A DNA stretch of 64,000 nucleotides from Spirosoma aureum (GTDB lineage: Bacteria; Bacteroidota; Bacteroidia; Cytophagales; Spirosomataceae). The notes beneath the pieces are model-generated. The model saw only the letters and a list, made by a program, of their open reading frames with translations, did not search any database and was not told the DNA's origin. Positions 51,520-59,304 of this stretch are shown here, piece by piece; within the stretch, counting starts at the first letter, position 1; every line of letters starts with the position of its first letter. The stretch is taken from positions 5,974,501-6,038,500 of the forward strand of contig NZ_CP050063.1 in assembly GCF_011604685.1 (NCBI RefSeq), in the 5' to 3' direction. A program made the translations under genes and the position numbers.

Positions 51520-52845
51520 TTAATGAACGACGAATGTTTTTTCGATTTGCTCCAGACTGGTGCCTTTGGTTTCAGGCATGATCCGTAGCACAAACAGCAG
51601 TTGCAACACCATCATGATGGTGAAGAAGAGGAAAGTATTTCCTCCACCGAAACGCTCAGACAGATACGGAAATGAGAAGGTAATGATGGCAGCCATCAGC
51701 CAGTGCGTAAAGCTGCCCAGCGCCTGACCACTGGCGCGTACTTCGTTCGGAAAAATCTCGGAAATAAATACCCAGATAACTGCTCCCTGTGAAAAGCCAA
51801 AAAAGGCGATGTAGCCAAACAGCAGCAGTGGTACCGTCATTCCGCTAAAATCGTGCACATAAAAGGCACGCGCTACAAGTGCAAGCGTTAGAATCAGTCC
51901 TACCGAACCAATTTTCATCAGCGTTCGGCGACCAAAGCGGTCAATGAGATTCATTGAAATCATGGTAAAGATCAGGTTCACTAAACCAATGCCCGCCGAC
52001 GATAGTAAGGCTGAACTTTTTCCCAAGCCCGTCATTTCGAAAATCCGGGGGGCGTAATAAATAATGGCATTGATGCCCGATACCTGGTTGAAGACAGCAA
52101 ACAATACGGCCAGCATTACCGGTGTGCTATATTGTTTAGTGAACAGACGAGCCGTTTTTGGATGATCGACAGCGTGCTGCTGCAAGGCCCACAAGGTGCT
52201 CTCTGCGGTGGCAGGATCGATCATGTTCAGCACCTCGCGGGCTTCTGCTACTTTTCCTTTTTGAAGCAGCAACCAGCGCGGACTTTCGGGGATATTGAGA
52301 ACAGCAATCAGAAAAATCAGCGAGGGAATAGCCTGAACGCCCAGCATCCAGCGCCACGAATCCCCAGCGACTCCCTGCAAGAGAAAATTTGACAGGTAAG
52401 CAATCAGGATACCCAGTACGACATTAAACTGAAACAAAGCCACTAGCCGACCACGCGATTTAGCGGGTGAAATTTCGGTGATATACATCGGTGCCGCCAC
52501 CGACGAGGCTCCTACACCAAGCCCACCCAGAAATCGGAAGATCAGAAAAACGGACCAGTCGACGGCTAAGGCCGTACCGACAGATGCGGCCAGGTATAAA
52601 ACTGCGATCCAGAACAGTGTTTTTTTACGACCTAACTGCTGCGTGGGAATTCCGCCTAACATTGATCCCAGCACGGTTCCTATAAGTGCTATAGAAACTG
52701 TAAGTCCGTGCTCCCACACGCTAAGTCCCCACAATAACTGGAGTGATTGTTCAACACCGGATATGACTGCCGTGTCGAATCCGAATAAAAAACCTCCCAG
52801 TGCCGCTGTAATCGACCAGAAGAAGATACGTTGTTTTTGACTCAT
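51520..52845 (-). CDS. Sugar-porter MFS transporter (probable fructose/hexose importer)
   Basis: 441 residues with 12 predicted membrane segments. Sugar-porter signatures are present: FLGGLGVGASSVAAPMYITE with SPAKSRGRLVAL, PESPRWLL, and the second-half motif NLIDRFGRRTL. The loop in the first half, GGIPTQQLGRKKT, is the MFS loop. Near-central QVSGINAIIYYAPRIFE is the PETGxx-type substrate region. Substrate is inferred from the fructokinase gene that follows 12 bases downstream. A -7-like element lies at 52887-52894. Confidence 0.93.
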   Translation of the reverse strand: MSQKQRIFFWSITAALGGFLFGFDTAVISGVEQSLQLLWGLSVWEHGLTVSIALIGTVLGSMLGGIPTQQLGRKKTLFWIAVLYLAASVGTALAVDWSVFLIFRFLGGLGVGASSVAAPMYITEISPAKSRGRLVALFQFNVVLGILIAYLSNFLLQGVAGDSWRWMLGVQAIPSLIFLIAVLNIPESPRWLLLQKGKVAEAREVLNMIDPATAESTLWALQQHAVDHPKTARLFTKQYSTPVMLAVLFAVFNQVSGINAIIYYAPRIFEMTGLGKSSALLSSAGIGLVNLIFTMISMNLIDRFGRRTLMKIGSVGLILTLALVARAFYVHDFSGMTVPLLLFGYIAFFGFSQGAVIWVFISEIFPNEVRASGQALGSFTHWLMAAIITFSFPYLSERFGGGNTFLFFTIMMVLQLLFVLRIMPETKGTSLEQIEKTFVVH

Positions 52846-53425
52846 GTCTGACTGGAATGAACCGGGTTTACTGGCAGTTCATGAGTCAAACTTAGCGAAT
52901 GGGTATGGGGTAGACTTTCGGAATTCGATCAAATATTTTCGAAATCTCTAAATTATTTACACCCCTGTCTTTCAAACAATTAACCAAATTTCTCTGGAAT
53001 CCACTTTCAAATTTGTAACGCTTATTTTCGGATTTGATTCAGCCTTCATCGCTTCAAATTAGCCTCAACAGGTAATTACAGATCTAAAATATATTCACCT
53101 GGCAAACGCAGTCGGGGTGACAATGGGAATCTGGTTCTAAACGATCATGAAAGGAATCACACCCGTACTGATTACCTCACAACCTACATACCGCTTGATC
53201 AGTAAATACACTGCATAAAAAATGAGATAATTCCAAGATAAATTAAACAAAATCAAGTAGTTAAGCAGTTACATGTTGCCTAGTCCCAGTAAACGTGAAC
53301 TACCGTTCATACAACATCGCGCCTAAAAGAGAGTTTTTTTATATGAAGTCTTGTGCGTATCCCGTCTTGCCGGGATAGGTAAGAGACGAATTTATTCTAT
53401 CTGTTCATTATAACTTACTCAACGT
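52846..53425. other. 580-bp divergent control region of the fructose locus
   Basis: Separates the MFS/kinase/SusCD transcript (minus) from the fasciclin lipoprotein (plus). Apart from a -7-like box at 52887-52894, it holds a small hairpin at 53358-53377 (TATCCCG/CGGGATA) in the leader of the plus-strand gene. AT-rich and without an open frame. The expected binding site of the sensor-regulator may be in this region, but no site can be assigned by eye. Confidence 0.4.
52887..52894 (-). promoter_or_regulatory. -7 element (TAAGTTTG) of the MFS gene
   Basis: Matches TAnnTTTG on the minus strand, 41 bases before the ATG. The -33 position (AAGT) does not match, so the promoter is probably activator-dependent if it is real. 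Confidence 0.4.
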
Positions 53426-54508
53426 ATGAACCAGTCAATTTGCGCGTACTTTCGACAGAGTACGCTCCTGCTACTCTTAGCAGCAAGTCCGTTCTTCTTT
53501 AGTTGCTCAACCGAAACTCCTGATCCGGGCACCAGCACAACGCCACCGGGTTCAGGTACGGTAACGACGCCAGGTACAGGCACAACGACAACACCGGGCA
53601 CGGGAACAACCACAACGCCGGGCACCAGTACAACCGCTACTCCGGGCGTTAGTGTTGTCTCTTCAGTAACGTTTATCGCTCAGAACGATAAGTTGAACTT
53701 CCTGGAAGCAGCCATTGCCCGTGCGGGGATTGCTGCCGAATTAAATAAAGAAAATATCACCATTTTTGCCCCATCAGACGATGCCTTTAAGGCAGCCGGC
53801 TATGCAAATGAAGCGGCTGTTACAGCTGCACCAGCGGCCGATCTACAACGAATTTTGCGTTATCACGTTGTTAATTCCCGGATTGACCAGTCTGCCATCC
53901 CAACGGCCGTCAATACGTCCTATCAGACAGCATTAGCTGATAATCAGATTTCTGTCTATAAATCCAGTGCCAGCGATATTAGTGTTAACCAGGCTAAAAT
54001 TATCCAGGGTGATAACCCAACAACGGGTAGTGTTGTCCATATAATTAACCAGGTGTTGAAACCGGCCTCAGTCAATCTTGTTGCGCTGGCTAAGAATAAC
54101 GCGAATCTGTCATTCCTGTCCGCGGCAATCGATCGGGCGGGTGCGAGTGTACAGGATGCACTTAATAAGAGTACGCAGAATGGATATACGCTCTTCGCTC
54201 CAACGAACGATGCGTTTAAAGCGGCTGGCTATGCCGACGAGGCCGCCATTAAGGCTGCCGATCAGAAGAAGCTAGCGGATCTGCTACTTTACCATGTGCT
54301 GAATTATCGCGCTTTTTCACAAACCTTCCAGAATGGGGCTGACATTGTAACGGCTCAGGGTAGTAGTGTGCGCGTAAACGTCAGCGGTGGCAAGGTAACG
54401 CTGTTAGGCAAGGGCAACGGCTCAACGGCCGCCAATATCACCCAGGCCGATCAGGTAGCTTCGAACGGCGTTGTGCACGTTATTGATCGGGTGCTTTTAT
54501 TCCAATAA
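53426..54508 (+). CDS. Two-domain fasciclin (FAS1) lipoprotein
   Basis: 360 residues. Lipoprotein signal with lipobox FFFSC (Cys27 region). A Thr/Pro/Gly linker of about 40 residues follows, with TPGTGTT units. Two FAS1 domains (about 80-215 and 220-358) each show the motif pair: ITIFAPSDDAFKAAGYANEA with TGSVVHIINQVL, and YTLFAPTNDAFKAAGYADEA with NGVVHVIDRVLL. The near-identity of the two phrases FKAAGYA shows an internal duplication. Expected to sit on the outer surface as an adhesin or matrix protein. It interrupts the fructose locus and is on the opposite strand. Confidence 0.95.
   Translation: MNQSICAYFRQSTLLLLLAASPFFFSCSTETPDPGTSTTPPGSGTVTTPGTGTTTTPGTGTTTTPGTSTTATPGVSVVSSVTFIAQNDKLNFLEAAIARAGIAAELNKENITIFAPSDDAFKAAGYANEAAVTAAPAADLQRILRYHVVNSRIDQSAIPTAVNTSYQTALADNQISVYKSSASDISVNQAKIIQGDNPTTGSVVHIINQVLKPASVNLVALAKNNANLSFLSAAIDRAGASVQDALNKSTQNGYTLFAPTNDAFKAAGYADEAAIKAADQKKLADLLLYHVLNYRAFSQTFQNGADIVTAQGSSVRVNVSGGKVTLLGKGNGSTAANITQADQVASNGVVHVIDRVLLFQ
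53545..53645 (+). repeat. Thr/Pro/Gly linker minisatellite
   Basis: About four 24-base repeats (ACACCGGGCACGGGAACAAC-like) encoding TPGTGTTT, inside the fasciclin lipoprotein. Copy-number changes would lengthen or shorten the linker by eight residues without a frameshift. Confidence 0.65.
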
Positions 54509-54532
54509 TAAAAGGAGAAGAACGCTTCAGTA

Positions 54533-54573
54533 AAACGTAAAACGCCGGGTTTCATATCCGGCGTTTTACGTTT
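54533..54573. terminator. Bidirectional terminator between fasciclin and sensor genes
   Basis: A perfect 16-bp stem, arms 54533-54548 (AAACGTAAAACGCCGG) and 54558-54573, with a 9-base loop. It lies 24 bases after the plus-strand stop and 2 bases before the minus-strand stop. Confidence 0.8.
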
Positions 54574-54575
54574 AA

Positions 54576-57338
54576 TCAGGCATTTACTGACGTTTTTCTG
54601 TACTCAGAGGGCGTCTTTTGCGTATGCTGCTTAAAGAAGGTCGTAAAATAGGCAGGCGAACTGAACCCTGTTTCATAGGCAATTTCGGCCATTGGCTTAG
54701 TTGTTTCTTTCAGCAGATACCTGGCTTTCCGCAGGCGGATTTCAGCCAGGTAATCAATAACGTTCATGTCGAGCAAAGCCTGCACTTTCCGGTACAACTG
54801 CACGCGGGAAAGACCCATATCACGGCTTAATTTTTCAACACCAAAAGCCGGATCCGTTAGATTCTGTTCAATTAAGGCCGTTAGCTCATTCAGAAACTTC
54901 TTATCCTGACGATTGCCAGAGCCCGAATTAGAGAGGAAATCAGAGGCATAACGCCGTTGCCATTTTTCGCGGTTGGCGAGTATGGTGCGCAGCGTTTCGA
55001 GCAGATAGGTTGTGTTGAATGGTTTCGTGATATACGCGTCGGCTCCGGCCCGGGTACCTTCTATCCGTTGTTCCATTTGTCCTTTCGCTGTTAGCAGAAT
55101 AACGGGAATATGCGATGTGCGCAGGTCGGCTTTAACCCGCTGGGTTAGTTGTAAACCATCCATTCCGGGAAGCATAATATCGCTGATGATCAGGTCTGGA
55201 ATTGTTTCGAGAGTACGCTCCCACCCTTTTTCACCTGTGCTCTCGGCAATAATGTCGAATTCACTATCCAGGCGGGTGGCCAGAAAAGTACGCAGATCAT
55301 CGTTATCCTCAACAACCAGCAGTGTGCCCCCCTGTTTCCCCGAAAGGGTTATCGGTTCTGAAACTTCTTCTCCGTCTTCCATGTCGGCCAGTGTCCGTTG
55401 CCGGGCCGATGAACCAGACACTTCCACACCACGACTTACCGGACCATCCATTTCTTCGGGGGCCAGATGCTGATTACCCAATGGCAGAAGAATTGTAAAT
55501 ATGGTTCCTTTACCCGGCTCAGACTGCACACCAATATCGCCCTGATGCAGTTGAATAAACTCCATCGATAAAGCCAGGCCAAGTCCCTTCGACAGATTGA
55601 ACGGTCGGGTTCCACTAAAAAACAGATCAAAGGCATGGGCCTGCTCATCGGGCGTCATTCCTTCACCGTTGTCCTCCACCTGAATTCTTACCTGATTGTC
55701 AACTACATCCAGACGCAGGTGAATCAAGCCACCTCTAGGTGTGTATTTGAACGCATTCGACAGTAAGTTAACAATCACTTTGTCCAGTTTTTCGCCATCA
55801 AACCAAACCGGCAAACTGGATTTTGATGGTATAAACTGAAGGTCGATCCGCTGTTTTTCAGCCTTTTGTTTAAAATCCTGAACAATGTCCTGAATGAAGG
55901 CGATAATATTCTGCTCTGACGCGTGGAGTCGTTGCTTGCCCGCGTCAGTTTTGCGCAGATCGAGCATTTGATCAACCAGCCGCAAAAGTCGGTACGCGTT
56001 TTTCTGTACGAGTGATAAATTACTTTTCAGATCGTGCGTACTGACGTTTTTCTTGCCTAACAAATCCTCTGTGGGTGTCAGTATGAGGCTGAGTGGCGTA
56101 TTAAATTCGTGGGAGATGTACGAGTAGAACCGGAGTTTTTCTTCGGTAGCCAGCCGAGCCTGCTGCGATACGGCTTCAATTTTGTCTTTCTGGTCAAGAA
56201 TCTCCTGATTCTGCTTTTCAAGCGTTTGATAGGCCGTCTGTTTAGACCGGAATAAATAGAGTGCCCAGCTACCCAGCACAATAACGACCATCAGGCTGGC
56301 CAGGGTAAAATACAGCGTGTTCTTCTGGGATGAGTAGGTTTGGGTCAGTTCATCGATACGCTGGCTTTGCTTTTCAATATCATGCTGCTGTTCAATCACC
56401 TTCTCGTTCTGGAGTTTCATAATCCTGACGTTCGACGAATCGATCAGTGTAATCGGCAATCTGTTTTCGCGTTTGAAGGGTTGTTTCTGTAGAATAGCCA
56501 TAGCCGTTCGGATGGCCTCCTTGCCGCCGGTCGGGTAAAGAACAGTAGCACTCAAAATACCCCGGTCCACAAGGTCAATTCCTTCATTTTTACCGGGTAG
56601 CCCATCAACACCAATGACGTTAACGCGTTGCGCCAGCCCGAGTTGCTGGCAGACCCGATGGGCTTTCAATGCTGTTCGGTCATTCTGCGCAAAAATGAGT
56701 TGTATCGACGGCTGAGACTTTAGTAAATGGGTTAATTTTTCGGCGAACGACTGTTTATCCCAATCGCCTTCCAGCTTGGCGACCAATCGAATGCCCGAAT
56801 ACTTACTGATTGCTTCCATAAAGCCGCGATGTCGGTCAATATCGGCCGATGAACCCGGTGATTCGCCAATTTCGACTACATCCCCCGCCCCTTTCAAGAG
56901 CGAATTGGCGTGTATTCCGGCCGTTCGGCCCACCTCTACGTTGTCGGCTCCTACATAAGCGGTGTACTGATCAGAGGCTGTTCGACGGTCAAGCACGATG
57001 ACAGGAATTCCCTGTTGATACGCTTTTTCGACAATCGGCGTAATGGGCAAAGCTGCATTCGGCGAAACGATGAGCAGGTCGACCTGTTGATTGATCAGTT
57101 CCTGAATCTGCTCAACTTGCCGGGCACTTTGTCCACCAGCATCTTTCACGATAAAATAAATCTGGGGATCAAACGCTAATTCCTGATTCATGCTTTCCAG
57201 CATGGTTTTACGCCAGGTGTCGGCTCCGGTTCGTTGCGAAAAACCAATTCGATAAGTCTTGTCTTTGGTGGTTGAAGTGCAGGCTCCCGTTAATTGCCCC
57301 AGCAGGGCAATGACACAAAGTCTTGTAAGTAAAGACAT
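54576..57338 (-). CDS. Hybrid two-component system regulator with periplasmic-binding sensor domain and AraC output
   Basis: 920 residues from the ATG at 57336-57338. This start is preferred over one 19 codons upstream because of a preceding AGGGGG ribosome-binding sequence and a lipoprotein-like signal (MSLLTRLCVIALLG to TGAC). Order: ribose-binding-type sensor domain (about 25-300), coiled region and membrane segment (about 345-365), HisKA with SHEFNTPL (His410), HATPase with NLLSNAFKYTP, receiver with SDIMLPG (Asp720), and a C-terminal AraC pair of helix-turn-helices (IAYETGFSSPAYFTTFFKQ). In the Bacteroides fructan locus a sensor of this build (BT1754) binds fructose directly, so this is the best candidate regulator of the neighbouring genes. 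Confidence 0.93.
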   Translation of the reverse strand: MSLLTRLCVIALLGQLTGACTSTTKDKTYRIGFSQRTGADTWRKTMLESMNQELAFDPQIYFIVKDAGGQSARQVEQIQELINQQVDLLIVSPNAALPITPIVEKAYQQGIPVIVLDRRTASDQYTAYVGADNVEVGRTAGIHANSLLKGAGDVVEIGESPGSSADIDRHRGFMEAISKYSGIRLVAKLEGDWDKQSFAEKLTHLLKSQPSIQLIFAQNDRTALKAHRVCQQLGLAQRVNVIGVDGLPGKNEGIDLVDRGILSATVLYPTGGKEAIRTAMAILQKQPFKRENRLPITLIDSSNVRIMKLQNEKVIEQQHDIEKQSQRIDELTQTYSSQKNTLYFTLASLMVVIVLGSWALYLFRSKQTAYQTLEKQNQEILDQKDKIEAVSQQARLATEEKLRFYSYISHEFNTPLSLILTPTEDLLGKKNVSTHDLKSNLSLVQKNAYRLLRLVDQMLDLRKTDAGKQRLHASEQNIIAFIQDIVQDFKQKAEKQRIDLQFIPSKSSLPVWFDGEKLDKVIVNLLSNAFKYTPRGGLIHLRLDVVDNQVRIQVEDNGEGMTPDEQAHAFDLFFSGTRPFNLSKGLGLALSMEFIQLHQGDIGVQSEPGKGTIFTILLPLGNQHLAPEEMDGPVSRGVEVSGSSARQRTLADMEDGEEVSEPITLSGKQGGTLLVVEDNDDLRTFLATRLDSEFDIIAESTGEKGWERTLETIPDLIISDIMLPGMDGLQLTQRVKADLRTSHIPVILLTAKGQMEQRIEGTRAGADAYITKPFNTTYLLETLRTILANREKWQRRYASDFLSNSGSGNRQDKKFLNELTALIEQNLTDPAFGVEKLSRDMGLSRVQLYRKVQALLDMNVIDYLAEIRLRKARYLLKETTKPMAEIAYETGFSSPAYFTTFFKQHTQKTPSEYRKTSVNA

Positions 57339-57423
57339 GTACCCCCTCAGAAAAGATGAAACAAAAGTTGTCGACGAACGGACAGGGTTAGTCATGAGAG
57401 AGGCACAGATTTCCTGTATTGAA

Positions 57424-57454
57424 CAAAGATAATGTATAAGATTTTGAGCACAAA
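57424..57454 (-). promoter_or_regulatory. Complete Bacteroidota promoter of the sensor gene
   Basis: Minus strand TTTG (57451-57454), 19 bases, then TATCTTTG (57424-57431): an exact fit to TTTG-N19-TAnnTTTG. It lies 86 bases before the chosen start of the sensor gene, giving a 5' leader of roughly 80 bases. This is the best-supported promoter in the window. Confidence 0.8.
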
Positions 57455-57635
57455 ATGAATAAATATTGCGATTATAGACGTGAAGTTCGATCGCTTGACT
57501 AGTGCCAAAAATACAAAAGCTCCCCCAATACTGAGAGAGCTTTGTACTACTAACAACTGTTGGGAATTTAGAGTCTGCCCTGCTGTTGTTTAGTTGGATA
57601 ACCCGAATTTATAGTTTCATTCGGGTTGTTTAAGG
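57455..57635. other. Intergenic remainder between the sensor and second SusD
   Basis: Holds a hairpin-like sequence around 57513-57545 (CAAAAGCTC with GAGCTTTG) and an 8-bp one at 57600-57627 (AACCCGAA with TTCGGGTT). Neither can be assigned to a gene with confidence; the second may assist in ending the SusD transcript. Confidence 0.35.
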
Positions 57636-57694
57636 ATTCCAGTCAGATCTGGCAGGTATAAAATCCCTGTTTCCCTACCAGATCTGACTGGAAT
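57636..57694 (-). terminator. Long hairpin after the second SusD gene
   Basis: Perfect 17-bp stem, arms 57636-57652 (ATTCCAGTCAGATCTGG) and 57678-57694, extended by further pairs inside a 25-base loop. It starts 17 bases after the SusD stop and has no T-run. Confidence 0.55.
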
Positions 57695-57711
57695 TTCGAT
57701 TGTGTGTTTTC

Positions 57712-59274
57712 CTATGCTCCTGGGTAGCCTGGATTCTGTGGCCGGAGGTTAGGGTTGTTCAACAGCTCCTGTTTGCCAATTGGGAACAGGAGGTGTTTTT
57801 CCTGCAACGCCTGTTTCGAACTCTGGTTAATGTGACCTACGAAAGCGTCGAATCCGTTGGTGGTTTCGTTGTACACTTTCCGTAGACGAACCATATCGAA
57901 CCAGGTAATCTGCTCGTAGCACAGTTCATGCCAGCGTTCCCGCAAAACGGCATCCCGGAAGGTAGCCTGCGAATAGGTACCCAGTGCAGGCGTTGTCAAT
58001 CCGGCACGATCCCGAATGCGTTTGAAAGCATCGTAAGCGGCCTGCGTTGGTGCGCCCAATTCATTCTGCGCTTCGGCATACATCAGCAACACTTCGGCAT
58101 AACGAATCTGCGGTACGTTCAGGTTGTTAAGACGCGATCCAGCGACTCCTGCTGTACCGGCAGATGTCCGGTTGAAGTGTTTGAAAATGTAAGGACCACC
58201 CAGATCGAACGGAGCACCATTACCATTGGTAAAATAAGTGGTATAGAAATACCCCTGATCTTTAGCCCTCAAATCGCCCGTTTCGTAGGATTTATAAAAG
58301 GATAAAGTAGGAACTGTGCTGCCCGTACCGGACGGACCGTTATACGTAACCGGCTTAAAGTTCGGAAACATATTATCCATTGGATTACCGGCTACCAGCG
58401 TGTTGTATTGAAGCATAAACAAATGCTCAACGCGGTTTTTGGTGCTTTCCTTATGAACATCCTCGTAGTTCGTAAACAGGTTGATGGTCGTCGGATTAGC
58501 ATTCGAATACGTAATGATTTCAAACGCCTTATCAGCCGCCAGTTTGTAGTACGCTGCTCCTTTGTTCAGGGGTTGACCGGCCATAGTCAGGTATACCCGA
58601 GCCAGTTGAGCCTTTACCGCGGCCAGGTTGGCACGACCACTTACATCCATCCAGGCTAAACCTGCCGATTCGGCTGCTGTCAGATCCTCTACAATCAATT
58701 TATAGATATCTTCCTGAGGGGACCGCTTCGGATAAAAGTCTTCGGAAGTTGCCGATTGTGGTTTAACAATCAGTGGAGCATCGCCCCAAAGACGAACGAT
58801 GTTGAAATAAGCCGTTGCCCGCAGGAATCGTGCTTCGCCCAGGATTTTGGTTTTCAGAGCGGCATCCATTGGCGTGATGCCCGGCACTTTATCAAGCGCC
58901 TGATTGGCCTGCGCAACGACACGATACCAGCCATTCCAATAGTTAACGATGTGCTGAGTGTTGCCATCATAGACTAACCCATACAGATTATTCAAGTCGG
59001 AGTTCTGCGCCGTTTCCGTTGTGGATGTCCCCGTAGGTGCTTCCAGCATTTGCCAGTTCGATGAAAAAATACCGGAACCGTCACCCATAAACCGCAGGTT
59101 ATCATACACAGCGGCCAGGGCTGCTTCGGCGTGGTCAGGAATGGTATAGAAATTATCTGGTGTCAGGTTCGATGGAGCCTGCTCGACCAGAAAATCTTTA
59201 CAACCAACAGGGCCAAGTAGTATTGCTCCGCCGAGTAACACTTTGCCTATTTGTTTTGCTACTATATGCTTCAT
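57712..59274 (-). CDS. SusD/RagB-type lipoprotein of the second SusCD pair
   Basis: 520 residues. Lipoprotein signal with lipobox GPVGC. The usual SusD landmarks are seen: CKDFLVEQAPSNLTPDNFY (N-terminus), GEARFLRATAYFNIVRLWG, IRYAEVLLMYAEAQNELG and VLRERWHELCYEQITWFDMVRLRKV. Binds a glycan ligand at the cell surface. The SusC gene is 30 bases upstream on the same strand. No glycosidase or other enzyme accompanies the pair, so the substrate cannot be read from context. Confidence 0.95.
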   Translation of the reverse strand: MKHIVAKQIGKVLLGGAILLGPVGCKDFLVEQAPSNLTPDNFYTIPDHAEAALAAVYDNLRFMGDGSGIFSSNWQMLEAPTGTSTTETAQNSDLNNLYGLVYDGNTQHIVNYWNGWYRVVAQANQALDKVPGITPMDAALKTKILGEARFLRATAYFNIVRLWGDAPLIVKPQSATSEDFYPKRSPQEDIYKLIVEDLTAAESAGLAWMDVSGRANLAAVKAQLARVYLTMAGQPLNKGAAYYKLAADKAFEIITYSNANPTTINLFTNYEDVHKESTKNRVEHLFMLQYNTLVAGNPMDNMFPNFKPVTYNGPSGTGSTVPTLSFYKSYETGDLRAKDQGYFYTTYFTNGNGAPFDLGGPYIFKHFNRTSAGTAGVAGSRLNNLNVPQIRYAEVLLMYAEAQNELGAPTQAAYDAFKRIRDRAGLTTPALGTYSQATFRDAVLRERWHELCYEQITWFDMVRLRKVYNETTNGFDAFVGHINQSSKQALQEKHLLFPIGKQELLNNPNLRPQNPGYPGA

Positions 59275-59304
59275 TGCGAATTTCTTTTAATACGGTTAAA
59301 TGGG

